A DNA stretch of 64,000 nt, taken from Actinomycetes bacterium. GTDB taxonomy: Bacteria; Actinomycetota; Acidimicrobiia; Acidimicrobiales; RAAP-2. The notes under the pieces are model-generated. The model was given only the letters and a program-made list of their open reading frames with translations, made no database searches and was not told the origin of the DNA. The first letter of the stretch is position 1, and each line of letters opens with the position of its first letter. Shown piece by piece: positions 8,042 through 16,656 of this stretch. Both the position numbers and the translations under genes were made by a program. The stretch lies in the NCBI GenBank assembly GCA_021848365.1, contig JAJZUS010000003.1:120001-184000 (forward strand), written 5' to 3'.

Positions 8042-9529
8042 ATGACGGAAGGATTCTCGTCTGAGTCGCTGGGGGCGAAGGTTCCCGTCGTCTCGGGGGA
8101 ACACGAGCGACTGCATCGGGGAGCCCTCGGGCTGCTCGACATCGCCGCGGCGACGATGGCGAACATCGGGCCGGCGATGAGCTTCTTCTTCGGCTTCGGC
8201 TTTCTCGCCTATACAGCGGGACTGGCCTCGCCGCTGACCATCATCGCGGCGGGTATCGCGATCGCCTTCCTCGCGAACACCCTGTCGGAGTTCACGAAGT
8301 ACATGCCCTCCACGGGGGGGTTCATCTCCTTCGTGGGCAAGTCCTTCGGACCCCGCACGGGCGTGACGACGGCGCTACTCACGGGAACCGGCTACATCGC
8401 GGCCATGGCGTCGGTCGTCGCGATCGTGGGCGGGTTCTTCCAACTGCTCCTGCAGAACTACAACGTCTCGGGCCTCGAGAGCGTGCCGTGGATCGTCTGG
8501 ACGCTGCTCTTCCTCGCCTTCGCCGCCTTCATGATGATGCGCGGAATCTCGGTCTCCACGAAGATCGCAGGCTTCTTCTTCGCCTTCGAGATGCTGGTGC
8601 TCGTGGTCGTGAGCATCGCGGCCCTCATCAAGTTCCACGGCCACATCAGCTTCGCGCCCTTCAACCCGAAGAACATCACCCACGGCTTCAGCGGCCTCGC
8701 CGCGGGCTTTCCGCTCGCCGTCTACCTCTTCATCGGGTGGGAGAACTCGGCGGCGCTCGCCGAGGAGACGAACGACCCGCGCCGCAACGTCCCGAAGGCC
8801 GTCTTCACCTCGGTGATCGTGATGGTGGTCAGCTACGTCCTCTTCGCCTTCTCGACGGTGGTCGGGTTCAAGCAGAACGTGGGGAACCTCTCGAGTGCGG
8901 CGATCCCGTTCGTCTCGGTGGCGAAGAACGTCGTCGGCGCCGCCGCCTTCTTCGCCTACCTGGCGGGCATGACCTCGACGCTCGGGGCGCTCATCGCGGG
9001 CACGAACTCCCAGGCGCGACTGATCTTCAACGCGGGTCGCGAGGGACTCCTGCCCAAGGCGATCGGCAAGGTGCACGCTACGCGGCGCACGCCGGTGAAC
9101 GCGCTGCTGTTCTTCCTGAGTGGGACCCTCGTCATCATCGCCATCTGGGGCCTCGGGCACCTGCTCGGCTCGCACGGTGCCTCGGCCGGGATGAACGCGG
9201 TGAACTTCTTCGCCGAGTCCTCGACGTTCGGGACCATTCTGGTACTCCTCGTCTACGGGATGAGCAACCTGGCGTTGCCCTTCTACATGCGCAAGCACCA
9301 CCCCGCGCGGTTCAACGGCTTCCGCCACGCGGTGCTCCCGGGACTCGGGATCATCACGATCCTCGTTCCCCTCTACTACCTGGCCAAGCCGGGACAGTCG
9401 ACTCCGTACGACTGGTTCCCCTACGCGGCCCTCGCCGTCGTGATACTGGCGATCGTCTACGCCGCGGTGCTGGTCAAGCGGGACCCCTCGATCGGGGATC
9501 GGGTCGGGTCGATCGTCGCCGACGAGTAG
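8042..9529 (+). CDS. APC-superfamily amino acid/polyamine permease
   Basis: 495 residues with about 12 hydrophobic segments between residues ~35 and ~480. The first helix region AAATMANIGPAMSFFFGFGF and the later FIGWENSAALAEE segment fit APC secondary transporters, which import amino acids, amines or ethanolamine by cation symport. The substrate cannot be read from sequence. ATG 8042 follows a good Shine-Dalgarno in a leader with two hairpins. The gene converges with the oxidoreductase, whose end is 1 nt away. Confidence 0.83.
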   Translation: MTEGFSSESLGAKVPVVSGEHERLHRGALGLLDIAAATMANIGPAMSFFFGFGFLAYTAGLASPLTIIAAGIAIAFLANTLSEFTKYMPSTGGFISFVGKSFGPRTGVTTALLTGTGYIAAMASVVAIVGGFFQLLLQNYNVSGLESVPWIVWTLLFLAFAAFMMMRGISVSTKIAGFFFAFEMLVLVVVSIAALIKFHGHISFAPFNPKNITHGFSGLAAGFPLAVYLFIGWENSAALAEETNDPRRNVPKAVFTSVIVMVVSYVLFAFSTVVGFKQNVGNLSSAAIPFVSVAKNVVGAAAFFAYLAGMTSTLGALIAGTNSQARLIFNAGREGLLPKAIGKVHATRRTPVNALLFFLSGTLVIIAIWGLGHLLGSHGASAGMNAVNFFAESSTFGTILVLLVYGMSNLALPFYMRKHHPARFNGFRHAVLPGLGIITILVPLYYLAKPGQSTPYDWFPYAALAVVILAIVYAAVLVKRDPSIGDRVGSIVADE

Positions 9530-9530
9530 G

Positions 9531-10526
9531 TCAGGCGCGAGCGCGCGCGGTCGGGTCCACCAGGATCCGGCCGCGCGTGGCTCCGCGGCGCACGGTCTCG
9601 AGGGCCGCGGGGATCCCCTCGAGCGGGATCACCGAGTCGACCAGAGGATCGAGGTCGATCGTCGGGACGAGGGCGGCGAGCGCCGTCCAGACGCGCTGGC
9701 GGGTGGCCGGCGGCGACTCAACGACGTCGATGCCGAGTAGAGCGACGTTGCGGGTGATGAACGGGTAGACGGTCGTCACGAGGTCGGCCCCGGCGACGAG
9801 GCCCGTCGCCGAGACGGCGGCGCCGTAGCGAAGGGTGCGCAGGACGTTGCCCAGCATCTCGCCGCCGATGCAGTCGACGGCCCCGGCCCAGAGCTCACTG
9901 CCGAGGACCCGGCCCGGACGGTCGCTGACCTCCTCGCGGGCGATGACGCGGGACGCTCCGCGCTCGCGCAGCCAGTCGGCCTGGTCGGGGGAGCCGGTCG
10001 AGGCGACGACGCGGTAGCCGCGCGCGGCGAGGAGGGTCACGGCCATCGAGCCGACGCCCCCCGTCGCACCGGTGACGAGGATCTCGCCGTCGGGGTCGAC
10101 GCCGTGATCCTCGAGGGCGAGGACGCTCGCCATGGCGGAAACCCCCGCGGTGCCGATGATCATCGCCGACCGTGGGCTCAGGGCCCCGGCGAGGGGGGAG
10201 AGGTATCGCGCCGGCGCGTACACGTACTCCGCGAAGCCGCCGTCACGAGCGACGCCGAGGTCGCCTCCGTGAACGGCGACCGGGGTACCCGGCTCGAGGC
10301 CCGGGACTCGGGACTCGGTGATCACGCCGGCGGCGTCGACCCCGCCGACCAGGTCGCTCACGCGACGAACGCGGCTCGCGGGCTCGGCCACCATCGCGTC
10401 CTTGAAGTTGACACCGCTGAAGTAGACCTCGACGAGCACGTCGTCGGCGTCGATGGGGTGAGGGTCGACCTCGCTCACCCCGAGGTCGAGTGCCTCTTCG
10501 TGGGCACGGATCGTGAATGCCCGCAC
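9531..10526 (-). CDS. MDR-type NADPH oxidoreductase, acrylyl-CoA reductase (YhdH/AcuI)-like
   Basis: 331 residues, zinc-free medium-chain dehydrogenase/reductase. GroES-like domain at ~1-115, then a Rossmann domain with VTGATGGVGSMAVTLLAARGYRV at ~145. VYFSGVNFKDAMVA and the Rossmann spacing resemble YhdH/AcuI proteins, which reduce acrylyl-CoA to propionyl-CoA; other enoyl or quinone substrates are possible. GTG 10526 was chosen because TATTCT ends 6 nt before it and family members start here with MRAF. It is divergent from the hydrolase with 38 bp between starts. Confidence 0.75.
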   Translation of the reverse strand: MRAFTIRAHEEALDLGVSEVDPHPIDADDVLVEVYFSGVNFKDAMVAEPASRVRRVSDLVGGVDAAGVITESRVPGLEPGTPVAVHGGDLGVARDGGFAEYVYAPARYLSPLAGALSPRSAMIIGTAGVSAMASVLALEDHGVDPDGEILVTGATGGVGSMAVTLLAARGYRVVASTGSPDQADWLRERGASRVIAREEVSDRPGRVLGSELWAGAVDCIGGEMLGNVLRTLRYGAAVSATGLVAGADLVTTVYPFITRNVALLGIDVVESPPATRQRVWTALAALVPTIDLDPLVDSVIPLEGIPAALETVRRGATRGRILVDPTARARA

Positions 10527-10532
10527 GAGTCC

Positions 10533-10538
10533 AGAATA
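10533..10538 (-). promoter_or_regulatory. -10 element of the MDR oxidoreductase (TATTCT)
   Basis: Ends 6 nt before GTG 10526; back to back with the hydrolase -10 only 13 bp away. Confidence 0.45.
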
Positions 10539-10551
10539 GACCCTGATCACC

Positions 10552-10557
10552 TACGAT
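10552..10557 (+). promoter_or_regulatory. -10 element of the alpha/beta hydrolase (TACGAT)
   Basis: Ends 7 nt before GTG 10565; leaderless arrangement. It makes the in-frame ATG at 10556 unlikely as the start because that ATG lies inside the hexamer. Confidence 0.45.
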
Positions 10558-10564
10558 GGGCCTC

Positions 10565-11344
10565 GTGCGCGTGGATCTGAACGGACATCCCACCTGGGCG
10601 AAGCTCCGTGAGGGACACGGCGAGGACCTGGTGGTGCTGCACGGGGGCCTGAGCTCGAGTGCCAGTCTGCGCGACGCCGTCGGCGGCCGATTACGCCGCC
10701 ACTTCCGGGTCTCGTACTTCGACCGTCGGGGCCACGGCCGGACGGCGGACACGGCGGAGCCCTTCCACTACGACGCCATGGTCGACGAGACGATCGCCTT
10801 CCTCGAGCGCCTCGGGCATCGGGCTCACCTGCTCGGTCACAGCGACGGAGGGATCGTGGCGTTGCTGACGGCACTGCGCCGGCCCGACCTCGTGCGACGG
10901 ATCGTCGCCGTCGGGGCCAATACCCACCCGTCGGGACTCGTGGCGACTCCCGCGTTCCCCCTGGAGGGACCCGACTTCGAGGCGTGGGCGCTGGCCTTCG
11001 GCGCGCGGAGCCCCGACGGCGTCGGCCACGCCCGCATCGTCGCGGAGAAATCGGTCCACCTCTTCGCGACGGAGCCGACCCTCGACCCCGGCGTCCTCGC
11101 GGCACTCGCCGCGCCGACGCTGATCATGGTGGGCGACGACGACTCCACGCGACTCGACCACGCGGTGGAGATGTACGAGGCCCTGCCCGCGGGACAGCTC
11201 TGCGTGCTCCCGGGGGCCTCGCACGGGCTCTTGAAGGAGTATCCCGGCCTCGCGGTCCGGATCATCACGCGGTTCCTCGTCGGTCCGGTGCCGCCACCCA
11301 CGCGCCAGCCCATCCGTCGCCGTCCCCCGGAGCCGATCGGCTGA
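10565..11344 (+). CDS. Alpha/beta-hydrolase fold protein
   Basis: 259 residues. The catalytic triad is visible: nucleophile Ser93 in LGHSDGGI, acid Asp191-193 in VGDDDST and His220 in PGASHGLL; the oxyanion segment is VVLHGGLS. The closest style is small esterases or lactonases of the 3-oxoadipate enol-lactonase class, but the substrate is unknown. Start GTG 10565 rather than ATG 10556 is based on the -10 position. The C-terminal ~20 residues are Pro/Arg-rich and nonconserved. Confidence 0.78.
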   Translation: MRVDLNGHPTWAKLREGHGEDLVVLHGGLSSSASLRDAVGGRLRRHFRVSYFDRRGHGRTADTAEPFHYDAMVDETIAFLERLGHRAHLLGHSDGGIVALLTALRRPDLVRRIVAVGANTHPSGLVATPAFPLEGPDFEAWALAFGARSPDGVGHARIVAEKSVHLFATEPTLDPGVLAALAAPTLIMVGDDDSTRLDHAVEMYEALPAGQLCVLPGASHGLLKEYPGLAVRIITRFLVGPVPPPTRQPIRRRPPEPIG

Positions 11345-11359
11345 GCGGGGGTCCGCCGG

Positions 11360-11365
11360 TAGACT
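11360..11365 (+). promoter_or_regulatory. -10 element of the GT87-like gene (TAGACT)
   Basis: Ends 7 nt before ATG 11373; leaderless, although CCGGAGG in the spacer resembles a Shine-Dalgarno. Confidence 0.4.
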
Positions 11366-11372
11366 CCGGAGG

Positions 11373-12662
11373 ATGCTGGCGCGTCTCGAGACCGTGCGCC
11401 GCGGCGTCGCCAGCCGTTTCACTCGGATGGGGCCGCTCGCCTCGGACGGAGTGCTCTACGGGAGCTCGGCGATCTTCGCCGCCCTGCTCGCGCTGACGTC
11501 GACGCAGGCGGCGCAGTGGCACTGGGGCTACCTCGCGGCCGGACCGTACGCCGCGGTGGGCGTCGTCGCCCTGGTGATCTCCCGCCGGGCCCGACGCTTC
11601 TCGGAGGCGGGGCAGCGTCGCCTGCGCCTCGTGCTCCTGGGACTGGTCGTCCTGGGCGCGGTGGCCATTCCTCTCGGGCTCGAGGCCCGCTGGCGCCACC
11701 TCGACCACGGGGCCGGTTTCGCTCAGCCCGAGGTCTCGGTGATCGAGCGCTCGGCCACCTACGTCAGCCATGGGCTCGACCCCTACCGCAGCTACATCCA
11801 CAACGGGCGGTTGGTGAACGCCGTCCCGGGCGTTCCCGCCTACCAGTCGTTCTTTCCCTACCTACCCCTGATGAGCGTGTTCGGCCTGCCGTCGGCCGCC
11901 ACCCACCGGGCCGAGCTGACCGACGCCCGCATCATCATGTCGCTGATGACGCTGCTCGTCGCGGCGATGGCGCTCGCGATGCTGCGGGCTACGCACGAGC
12001 GAAAGATCCGGGTGGCCCAGGTCTTGCTCGCCCTCCCGACGGGGGCCCTCTTCCTCGCGACGGGCGGTGACGACATGCCGATCCTCGCGCTACTCCTACT
12101 CGGAGTGGTCGCCCTGCAGCGTCATCGGACGTGGCTCGCCGGGGCCAGTCTCGGCGTCGCTGCCGCGATGAAGTTCACGGCGTGGCCGGTGGCGGTCGGT
12201 GCTCTGCTCGTCGCCGTCGACGCGTCGGGACGGCGACGCTGGATGCGCGTCGCCGTCGTGGTCGTGGCCCTGGTGGCGCTGACGTCAGTTCCCTTCGCCG
12301 TGCGAGCGCCCGCGGCCTTCATCGCGAACGTGGTGGCCTTCCCCCTAGGGATCGCTGGCGTCCACTCACCGGCGGCGTCACCGCTGCCCGGCCACATCCT
12401 CACGACGCTCTGGTCGCCCCTCGGGCACCTGGTCGAGCCGATCACCATGGTGGTGCTCGGGTACCTCGGTGTTGCGTACCTACGCCGTCACTGGCCGATC
12501 GACCTGCCGACGCTCCTGCGCGTGAGCTCGGTCGGGGCGACGGTCGTGATCCTCGCGGCGTCCGCGACCCGCATCGGCTACGTCATCTACCCGCTCAACT
12601 TCGCCCTGTGGTCGTGGGTCGTGACCCCCGCCGAGGTTCGCGAGCCTCTCCTTGTCGGCTAG
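11373..12662 (+). CDS. Polytopic membrane protein, GT87/DUF2029-like polyprenol-dependent glycosyltransferase
   Basis: 429 residues with about 9-10 transmembrane helices. An extracytoplasmic loop after helix 3 (DLDPYRSYIHNGR-like region near 125-140, FFPYLPLM near 155) resembles mannosyltransferases that use polyprenyl-phosphate sugars (GT-C fold). Such enzymes extend cell-envelope glycans; donor and acceptor are unknown here. The assignment is by general architecture and not by a unique motif. The stop TAG shares CTAG with the convergent gene. Confidence 0.6.
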   Translation: MLARLETVRRGVASRFTRMGPLASDGVLYGSSAIFAALLALTSTQAAQWHWGYLAAGPYAAVGVVALVISRRARRFSEAGQRRLRLVLLGLVVLGAVAIPLGLEARWRHLDHGAGFAQPEVSVIERSATYVSHGLDPYRSYIHNGRLVNAVPGVPAYQSFFPYLPLMSVFGLPSAATHRAELTDARIIMSLMTLLVAAMALAMLRATHERKIRVAQVLLALPTGALFLATGGDDMPILALLLLGVVALQRHRTWLAGASLGVAAAMKFTAWPVAVGALLVAVDASGRRRWMRVAVVVVALVALTSVPFAVRAPAAFIANVVAFPLGIAGVHSPAASPLPGHILTTLWSPLGHLVEPITMVVLGYLGVAYLRRHWPIDLPTLLRVSSVGATVVILAASATRIGYVIYPLNFALWSWVVTPAEVREPLLVG

Positions 12663-13213
12663 ATCGCCGACGAGTTCTGGTAGATGCGGAAGGTCCAGGT
12701 CGAGACGCCGTGGGGCGTGCCCGTGACGGTGATCCCGACGACCCAGTAGAAGGTGTCGGAGCCCGCCTTCTGGAAGAGCAGCTGGGGCTCGCCCGACGCG
12801 GATCCTCGCGAGAAGAGGCTCCAGCCCTGGGTCTGGAGGTGCGCGCTGTAGAAGCCGAGGAGGTCGGAGCTGCGGGCCGTCGTGACGAGCGACCGGAGGC
12901 AGTCGTAGTCACCCGCCCCGCTGTTCGGGTGGAGCACCGGACCCGTCGCCGTCGTCCCGACGGGTACGAGGAGAGCACCCCGGATGTTCGCCGGAGGAGT
13001 GCCCGGCTGCGCGCACCCGGCGAGGACCGCGCTGCTCGGGGCGGGGGCCAGTCCTCCCACGACCACGGGGAGCGTCGTCGTGGGGGCGACCGACGGGTTG
13101 GCGATGACGTCGATCGCGAGGAAGACGGCCAGCATGACGACAGCGATCCCGATCACCATGGCGGCCGGCCAGAGGCTGGTCGTCGTCGTGAGGGGCGGGC
13201 GGCGGTCGCTCAC
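12659..13213 (-). CDS. Membrane-anchored extracellular protein of unknown function
   Basis: 184 residues. One transmembrane helix at ~15-36 (WPAAMVIGIAVVMLAVFLAI), a short Thr/Pro/Val linker, then an extracytoplasmic domain (~60-184) with a Cys pair (GCAQPG, YDCLRS). The domain contains LGFYSAHLQTQGWSLF, a pattern seen in several uncharacterised actinobacterial surface proteins. I do not recognise the family. Its stop overlaps the GT87-like stop through CTAG, so the two genes end on the same four bases. Confidence 0.65.
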   Translation of the reverse strand: MSDRRPPLTTTTSLWPAAMVIGIAVVMLAVFLAIDVIANPSVAPTTTLPVVVGGLAPAPSSAVLAGCAQPGTPPANIRGALLVPVGTTATGPVLHPNSGAGDYDCLRSLVTTARSSDLLGFYSAHLQTQGWSLFSRGSASGEPQLLFQKAGSDTFYWVVGITVTGTPHGVSTWTFRIYQNSSAI

Positions 13214-13320
13214 GGACGGTCCGTCGGATGAGGGCAGGACGTCAATCCGCGCGTCTCGGGTCGCGAGGGGAGTGGCACCGACTCACCCTAACGGAGCCGC
13301 ACGACGAGATTCGACGAGAA

Positions 13321-13349
13321 ACTACACCTGTGTAGTCCACGTGGAGTAC
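13321..13349 (+). promoter_or_regulatory. Two overlapping dyads, candidate MerR operator
   Basis: ACTACAC-CT-GTGTAGT (13321-13336) is a perfect 7-bp inverted repeat. It overlaps an 18-bp near-palindrome at 13332-13349 whose core TCCACGTGGA is perfect. They sit immediately upstream of TACCAT (13347-13352), a possible -10 for the MerR gene, which is where MerR regulators bind. Confidence 0.5.
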
Positions 13350-13377
13350 CATGGAAGAACCTCGGTCGGGAGGGACT

Positions 13378-13833
13378 ATGGCTACGACCTCGACAACGGG
13401 CTTCTCGGGGCCCACGGTGTGTCGATTGACGGGTGTCACGTACCGTCAGTTGGACTACTGGGCCCGCACGGGTCTCGTCACGCCCTCGATCGCCCCCGCT
13501 CGTGGCAGCGGATCAAAGCGGGCCTACTCGTACGGCGACGTCCTCGAAGTGAAGGTCATCAAGTCCCTGCTCGACGCGGGGCTGTCGCTCGCACGCGCCC
13601 GCCAGGCGGTCGACTGCCTACGGGGTGACCTCGGCGCCGATCTCGCGGCTTCCAGCCTCGTCCTCAGCGAGCGCGGCTCAGTCCTGGCGCGTTCGGACGG
13701 TGAACTGGTCGACCTGCTGCGCGGGGGACAGGGCGTCTTCAACATCATTCCTCTCGGGGGCGTCGTCGCCGAACTCACGACGCGCCTCCACGAGTCGGAG
13801 GCGACGTCGGAGAGGGAGATCGTCACGGCGTGA
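13378..13833 (+). CDS. MerR-family transcriptional regulator
   Basis: 151 residues. N-terminal winged helix: VCRLTGVTYRQLDYWARTGLVTPS, a short variable wing, RAYSYGDVLEVKVIKSLLDAGLSLARARQAV; then a small C-terminal domain. It resembles the second MerR gene near mycobacterial gcvB (Rv1830). ATG 13378 is preferred over ATG 13351 because GGGAGG precedes it by about 5 nt and 13351 lies within the likely -10 hexamer. It heads the string merR, nuclease-like, gcvT, gcvPA, gcvPB; autoregulation and glycine-cleavage control are inferred. It overlaps the next gene by GTGA. Confidence 0.8.
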   Translation: MATTSTTGFSGPTVCRLTGVTYRQLDYWARTGLVTPSIAPARGSGSKRAYSYGDVLEVKVIKSLLDAGLSLARARQAVDCLRGDLGADLAASSLVLSERGSVLARSDGELVDLLRGGQGVFNIIPLGGVVAELTTRLHESEATSEREIVTA

Positions 13834-14234
13834 GCCCCCACCGTGCCGACGAGACGCGTCGGCGGCACCCGAGTTCTCACCCGGTGCTCGCGGAGCACTT
13901 CGCGCACCCGAGCGAGCGGGACGTGGCCGCCCTGCTCAGCCTGTACGGGATCGCCTGGATGTACGAGCCCGTCGAGTTCCCGCTCGCCGTCGACGAGTCC
14001 GGTCAGGTCACGCGGGCCTTCCGTCCCGACTTCTACCTGCCGGACCTCCACGCCTTCGTCGAGGTCACGGTCCTCGAGCAACGACTGGTGACGCGCAAGA
14101 ACCGCAAGGTTCGCGAGTTCCGCGAGCGCTACCCCGGGGTCGCCATCGAGGTTCTCTACCGACGACAGATCGTCGCGCTGCTCGAGCGACACGGGCTCGC
14201 GGTCCACACCGCCGGGGAGTCGAGTGCAGCGTAA
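13830..14234 (+). CDS. Small protein with PD-(D/E)xK-nuclease-like core
   Basis: 134 residues. FRPDFYLPDLHAFVEVTVLE at about residues 64-83 followed by TRKNRKVREFRERYPG resembles the core of the PD-(D/E)xK nuclease fold (Asp in RPDF, Glu in VEV), with Thr where Lys usually follows the Glu. Relatives include VSR/homing-like and uncharacterised proteins. Nuclease activity is inferred only from this pattern. It sits between a MerR gene and gcvT with a GTGA overlap upstream, an unexpected partner for glycine cleavage. Its stop TAA starts the gcvT -10 hexamer. Confidence 0.55.
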   Translation: MSPHRADETRRRHPSSHPVLAEHFAHPSERDVAALLSLYGIAWMYEPVEFPLAVDESGQVTRAFRPDFYLPDLHAFVEVTVLEQRLVTRKNRKVREFRERYPGVAIEVLYRRQIVALLERHGLAVHTAGESSAA

Positions 14235-14237
14235 GGT
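14232..14237 (+). promoter_or_regulatory. -10 element of gcvT built on a stop codon (TAAGGT)
   Basis: The preceding gene's stop TAA is the first half; the hexamer ends 6 nt before GTG 14244. Suggests an internal leaderless promoter for the gcv genes. Confidence 0.45.
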
Positions 14238-14243
14238 GACCAC

Positions 14244-15296
14244 GTGAGCGAGCGCCGTCCCCATCTCTACGACCAGCACGTGGCCCTCGGGGCCAAGACG
14301 ACGAACTTCGGGGGCTGGGAGATGCCCCTCGCGTATCCGTCGGGGACCGTCGCGGAGCACCTCGCGTGCCGGCGCGACGCCGTCGTCTTCGACGTGAGCC
14401 ACCTCGGGACCGTGCGCGTCGAGGGTGCCGGCAGCTTCGACGCGCTACAGCGCACGCTGACGAACGACTTGAGGAAGATCGCCCCGGGCCGGGCGCAGTA
14501 CACGCACCTCCTGACGGACCAGGGATTCGTCGTCGACGACATCATCGTCTGGTGGGTGGACGAGGAGAGCTTCGACGTCATGCCGAACGCGTCGAACACG
14601 CAAGGAGTGACGGCTGCCCTACCCGGTGCCGACGTCACCGCGTCGCGCTGCGTCCTCGCCGTCCAGGGGCCCGAGGCCCGCGAACGGGTCGCGACCATCG
14701 ACCCCCGCTTCGGCGAGGTCGGCCGCAATCGCGTCGCCGTCATCGAGTGGGGTGGTGTGCCGGTGCGGATCGCCGGCACGGGTTACACGGGTGAGGCGGG
14801 TGTGGAGTTCAGCGTCCCGAACGACGCGGCCCCGGCACTCTTCGACGCGATCCTCGCGGCCGGAGTGACCCCGGCGGGTCTCGGCGCCCGCGACACGTTG
14901 CGCCTCGAAGCCGCCCTCCCGCTCTACGGTCACGAGCTCAGCCTCCAGTCGACGACCCTCGAGGCCGGGCTGGGATGGGTCCTCGGCTGGGAGAAGGAGA
15001 CGTTCCGCGGGCGCGCGGCCGTCGCCGCGGAGCGGGATCGCGGCGTCGCGCGCCACCTCGCCGGGGTCGTCGCCGAGACGCGTCAGCCGCTGCGCGACGG
15101 AGCACTCGTGCGCCTCGAGGGACGCGAGCTCGGCACGCTCAGTTCCGGCAACTACTCGCCCGTCCTCGAGCGTGGGATCGGACTCGGGTTGCTGAGCGAG
15201 GCGCCCGAGCCGGGCGCGCCCGTCGAGGTCGAGGTGCGAGGACGAGTCGTGGCCGCGCGAGTGAGCGCGCTGCCCTTCGTGAGAAAGGCGTCGTGA
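14244..15296 (+). CDS. gcvT: Aminomethyltransferase, glycine cleavage T protein
   Basis: 350 residues, normal length. Transfers the C1 unit from aminomethyl-lipoyl GcvH to tetrahydrofolate, releasing ammonia. Typical elements: NFGGWEMPL near residue 21, FDVSHLGTVRV near 49, the Asp98-Asp99 pair in FVVDDII at the folate/catalytic site, GTGYTGEAGVEF near 175 and RDTLRLEAALPLYGHEL near 215. gcvPA starts 1 nt after the stop, indicating one transcriptional unit. Confidence 0.95.
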   Translation: MSERRPHLYDQHVALGAKTTNFGGWEMPLAYPSGTVAEHLACRRDAVVFDVSHLGTVRVEGAGSFDALQRTLTNDLRKIAPGRAQYTHLLTDQGFVVDDIIVWWVDEESFDVMPNASNTQGVTAALPGADVTASRCVLAVQGPEARERVATIDPRFGEVGRNRVAVIEWGGVPVRIAGTGYTGEAGVEFSVPNDAAPALFDAILAAGVTPAGLGARDTLRLEAALPLYGHELSLQSTTLEAGLGWVLGWEKETFRGRAAVAAERDRGVARHLAGVVAETRQPLRDGALVRLEGRELGTLSSGNYSPVLERGIGLGLLSEAPEPGAPVEVEVRGRVVAARVSALPFVRKAS

Positions 15297-15297
15297 G

Positions 15298-16656
15298 ATG
15301 GCTGACTACCTGCCCCATACCCCTGATGAGGTGGGCGAGATGCTCTCCTTCATCGGCATGGGCTCACTCGACGACCTCTTCGCCCACATCCCCGAGGCGC
15401 TGCGACTCGCCGGAGGGCTGGACATCCCCGCGGGGCGCGCCGAACCCGACGTTGCCGTCGAGGTGGCGCGGTGGGGTGACGCGAATCGGGCGGCCGGGCT
15501 GACCTGCTTCGCCGGGGGTGGGGCCTACGACCACGAGATCCCCTCGGTGGTGCGGGCCCTCGCGTCGCGGAGCGAGTTCGTCACCGCCTATACGCCGTAC
15601 CAGCCCGAGGTGGCCCAGGGGGTGCTGCAGGCCCTCTTCGAGTACCAGTCGCTGGTCTCGCGACTCAGCGGGCTACCGATCGCCAACGCCTCGCTCTACG
15701 ACGGGGCGACGGCCTTGGTCGAGGCGCTCAACCTGGCCCACGGGGCGACCGGACGGAGCCGGATGCTGGTCTCGGCGGGGGTCCATCCGCACTGGCGTCG
15801 GGTGGCGGCGACCTTCGCCTCCGGCACGGGCCACGAGATCGAGATCGTGCCGCTGCGCGACGGGGTGACCGACTGGTCGTCGGCCCACGCCGGTGACGAC
15901 GTCGCCGCCGTGGTCGCCGCCTACCCGAACTACCTGGGCGCCCTCGAGCCCCTCGACGCGGCGCGGACCGTCGCCAACGAGCGCGGCGGACTGCTGGTCG
16001 TCGCCGGTGACCCCGTGAGCGCCGCCCTCGTGCGCTCGGCGGGGGAGTGGGGCGCTGACGTCTATGTGGGGGAGGGGCAGGCCTTCGGGACGCCGCTCTC
16101 CTTCGGTGGTCCCTACCTCGGTCTCTTCGCGGTGCGCGAGGACCAGGTCCGCCGCCTGCCCGGACGAATCGTCGGCGAGACGGTCGACGCGGAGGGGCGG
16201 CGCGCCTTCGTGACGACGCTGCGGGCCCGCGAGCAGGACATCCGTCGCGAGAAGGCGACGAGCAACGTCTGCACGAACCAGACGCTCATCGCCGTCACGG
16301 CGGCGATCCAGCTCGGCTGGCTCGGCACCAGAGGCCTCGCCGAGGTCGCGAGGGCCTGCGCGGTGGGAGCCCACGCCCTCTTCGACGAGGTGACGAGCCT
16401 GCCCGGTGTCGCACCGGCGCACGGTTCTCCCTTCGTGCGGGAGTTCGCGATTCGGCTGGCCCGTCCCGCGAGCGAGGTGGTTGAGGCGATGGCGGGGGAG
16501 GGGATCCTTGCGGGGCTGAGCGTCGGCGCCCTCACCGGGGGAGCCGACCCGTCCATCGAGGATCCCGACCACGTCTTGCTCGTGAGCGTGACCGAACGAC
16601 GAACGCGCGCGGAGCTCGATCACTACGTGTCAACCCTGGGAAAGGTGGTTCGGTGA
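15298..16656 (+). CDS. gcvPA: Glycine dehydrogenase (decarboxylating) subunit 1
   Basis: 452 residues, matching the alpha chain of split P proteins. The N-terminus YLPHTPDEVGEMLSFIGMG and the segment FAGGGAYDHEIPSVV are characteristic, as are YTPYQPEVAQG and EYQSLVSRLSGLPIANASLYDG. It pairs with GcvPB to decarboxylate glycine and pass methylamine to lipoyl-GcvH. The PLP lysine is on GcvPB. Most actinobacteria encode one fused GcvP, so the split form is informative. Overlaps gcvPB by GTGA. Confidence 0.95.
   Translation: MADYLPHTPDEVGEMLSFIGMGSLDDLFAHIPEALRLAGGLDIPAGRAEPDVAVEVARWGDANRAAGLTCFAGGGAYDHEIPSVVRALASRSEFVTAYTPYQPEVAQGVLQALFEYQSLVSRLSGLPIANASLYDGATALVEALNLAHGATGRSRMLVSAGVHPHWRRVAATFASGTGHEIEIVPLRDGVTDWSSAHAGDDVAAVVAAYPNYLGALEPLDAARTVANERGGLLVVAGDPVSAALVRSAGEWGADVYVGEGQAFGTPLSFGGPYLGLFAVREDQVRRLPGRIVGETVDAEGRRAFVTTLRAREQDIRREKATSNVCTNQTLIAVTAAIQLGWLGTRGLAEVARACAVGAHALFDEVTSLPGVAPAHGSPFVREFAIRLARPASEVVEAMAGEGILAGLSVGALTGGADPSIEDPDHVLLVSVTERRTRAELDHYVSTLGKVVR

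Noticed and set aside
12659-13213. Lipoprotein assignment for the membrane-anchored protein
   Set aside because: There is no lipobox; the Cys in AGCAQPG follows the helix by about 30 residues, too far for signal peptidase II cleavage.
13834-14243. Glycine riboswitch before gcvT or gcvH
   Set aside because: No gap is long enough and the conserved glycine-aptamer cores are absent.
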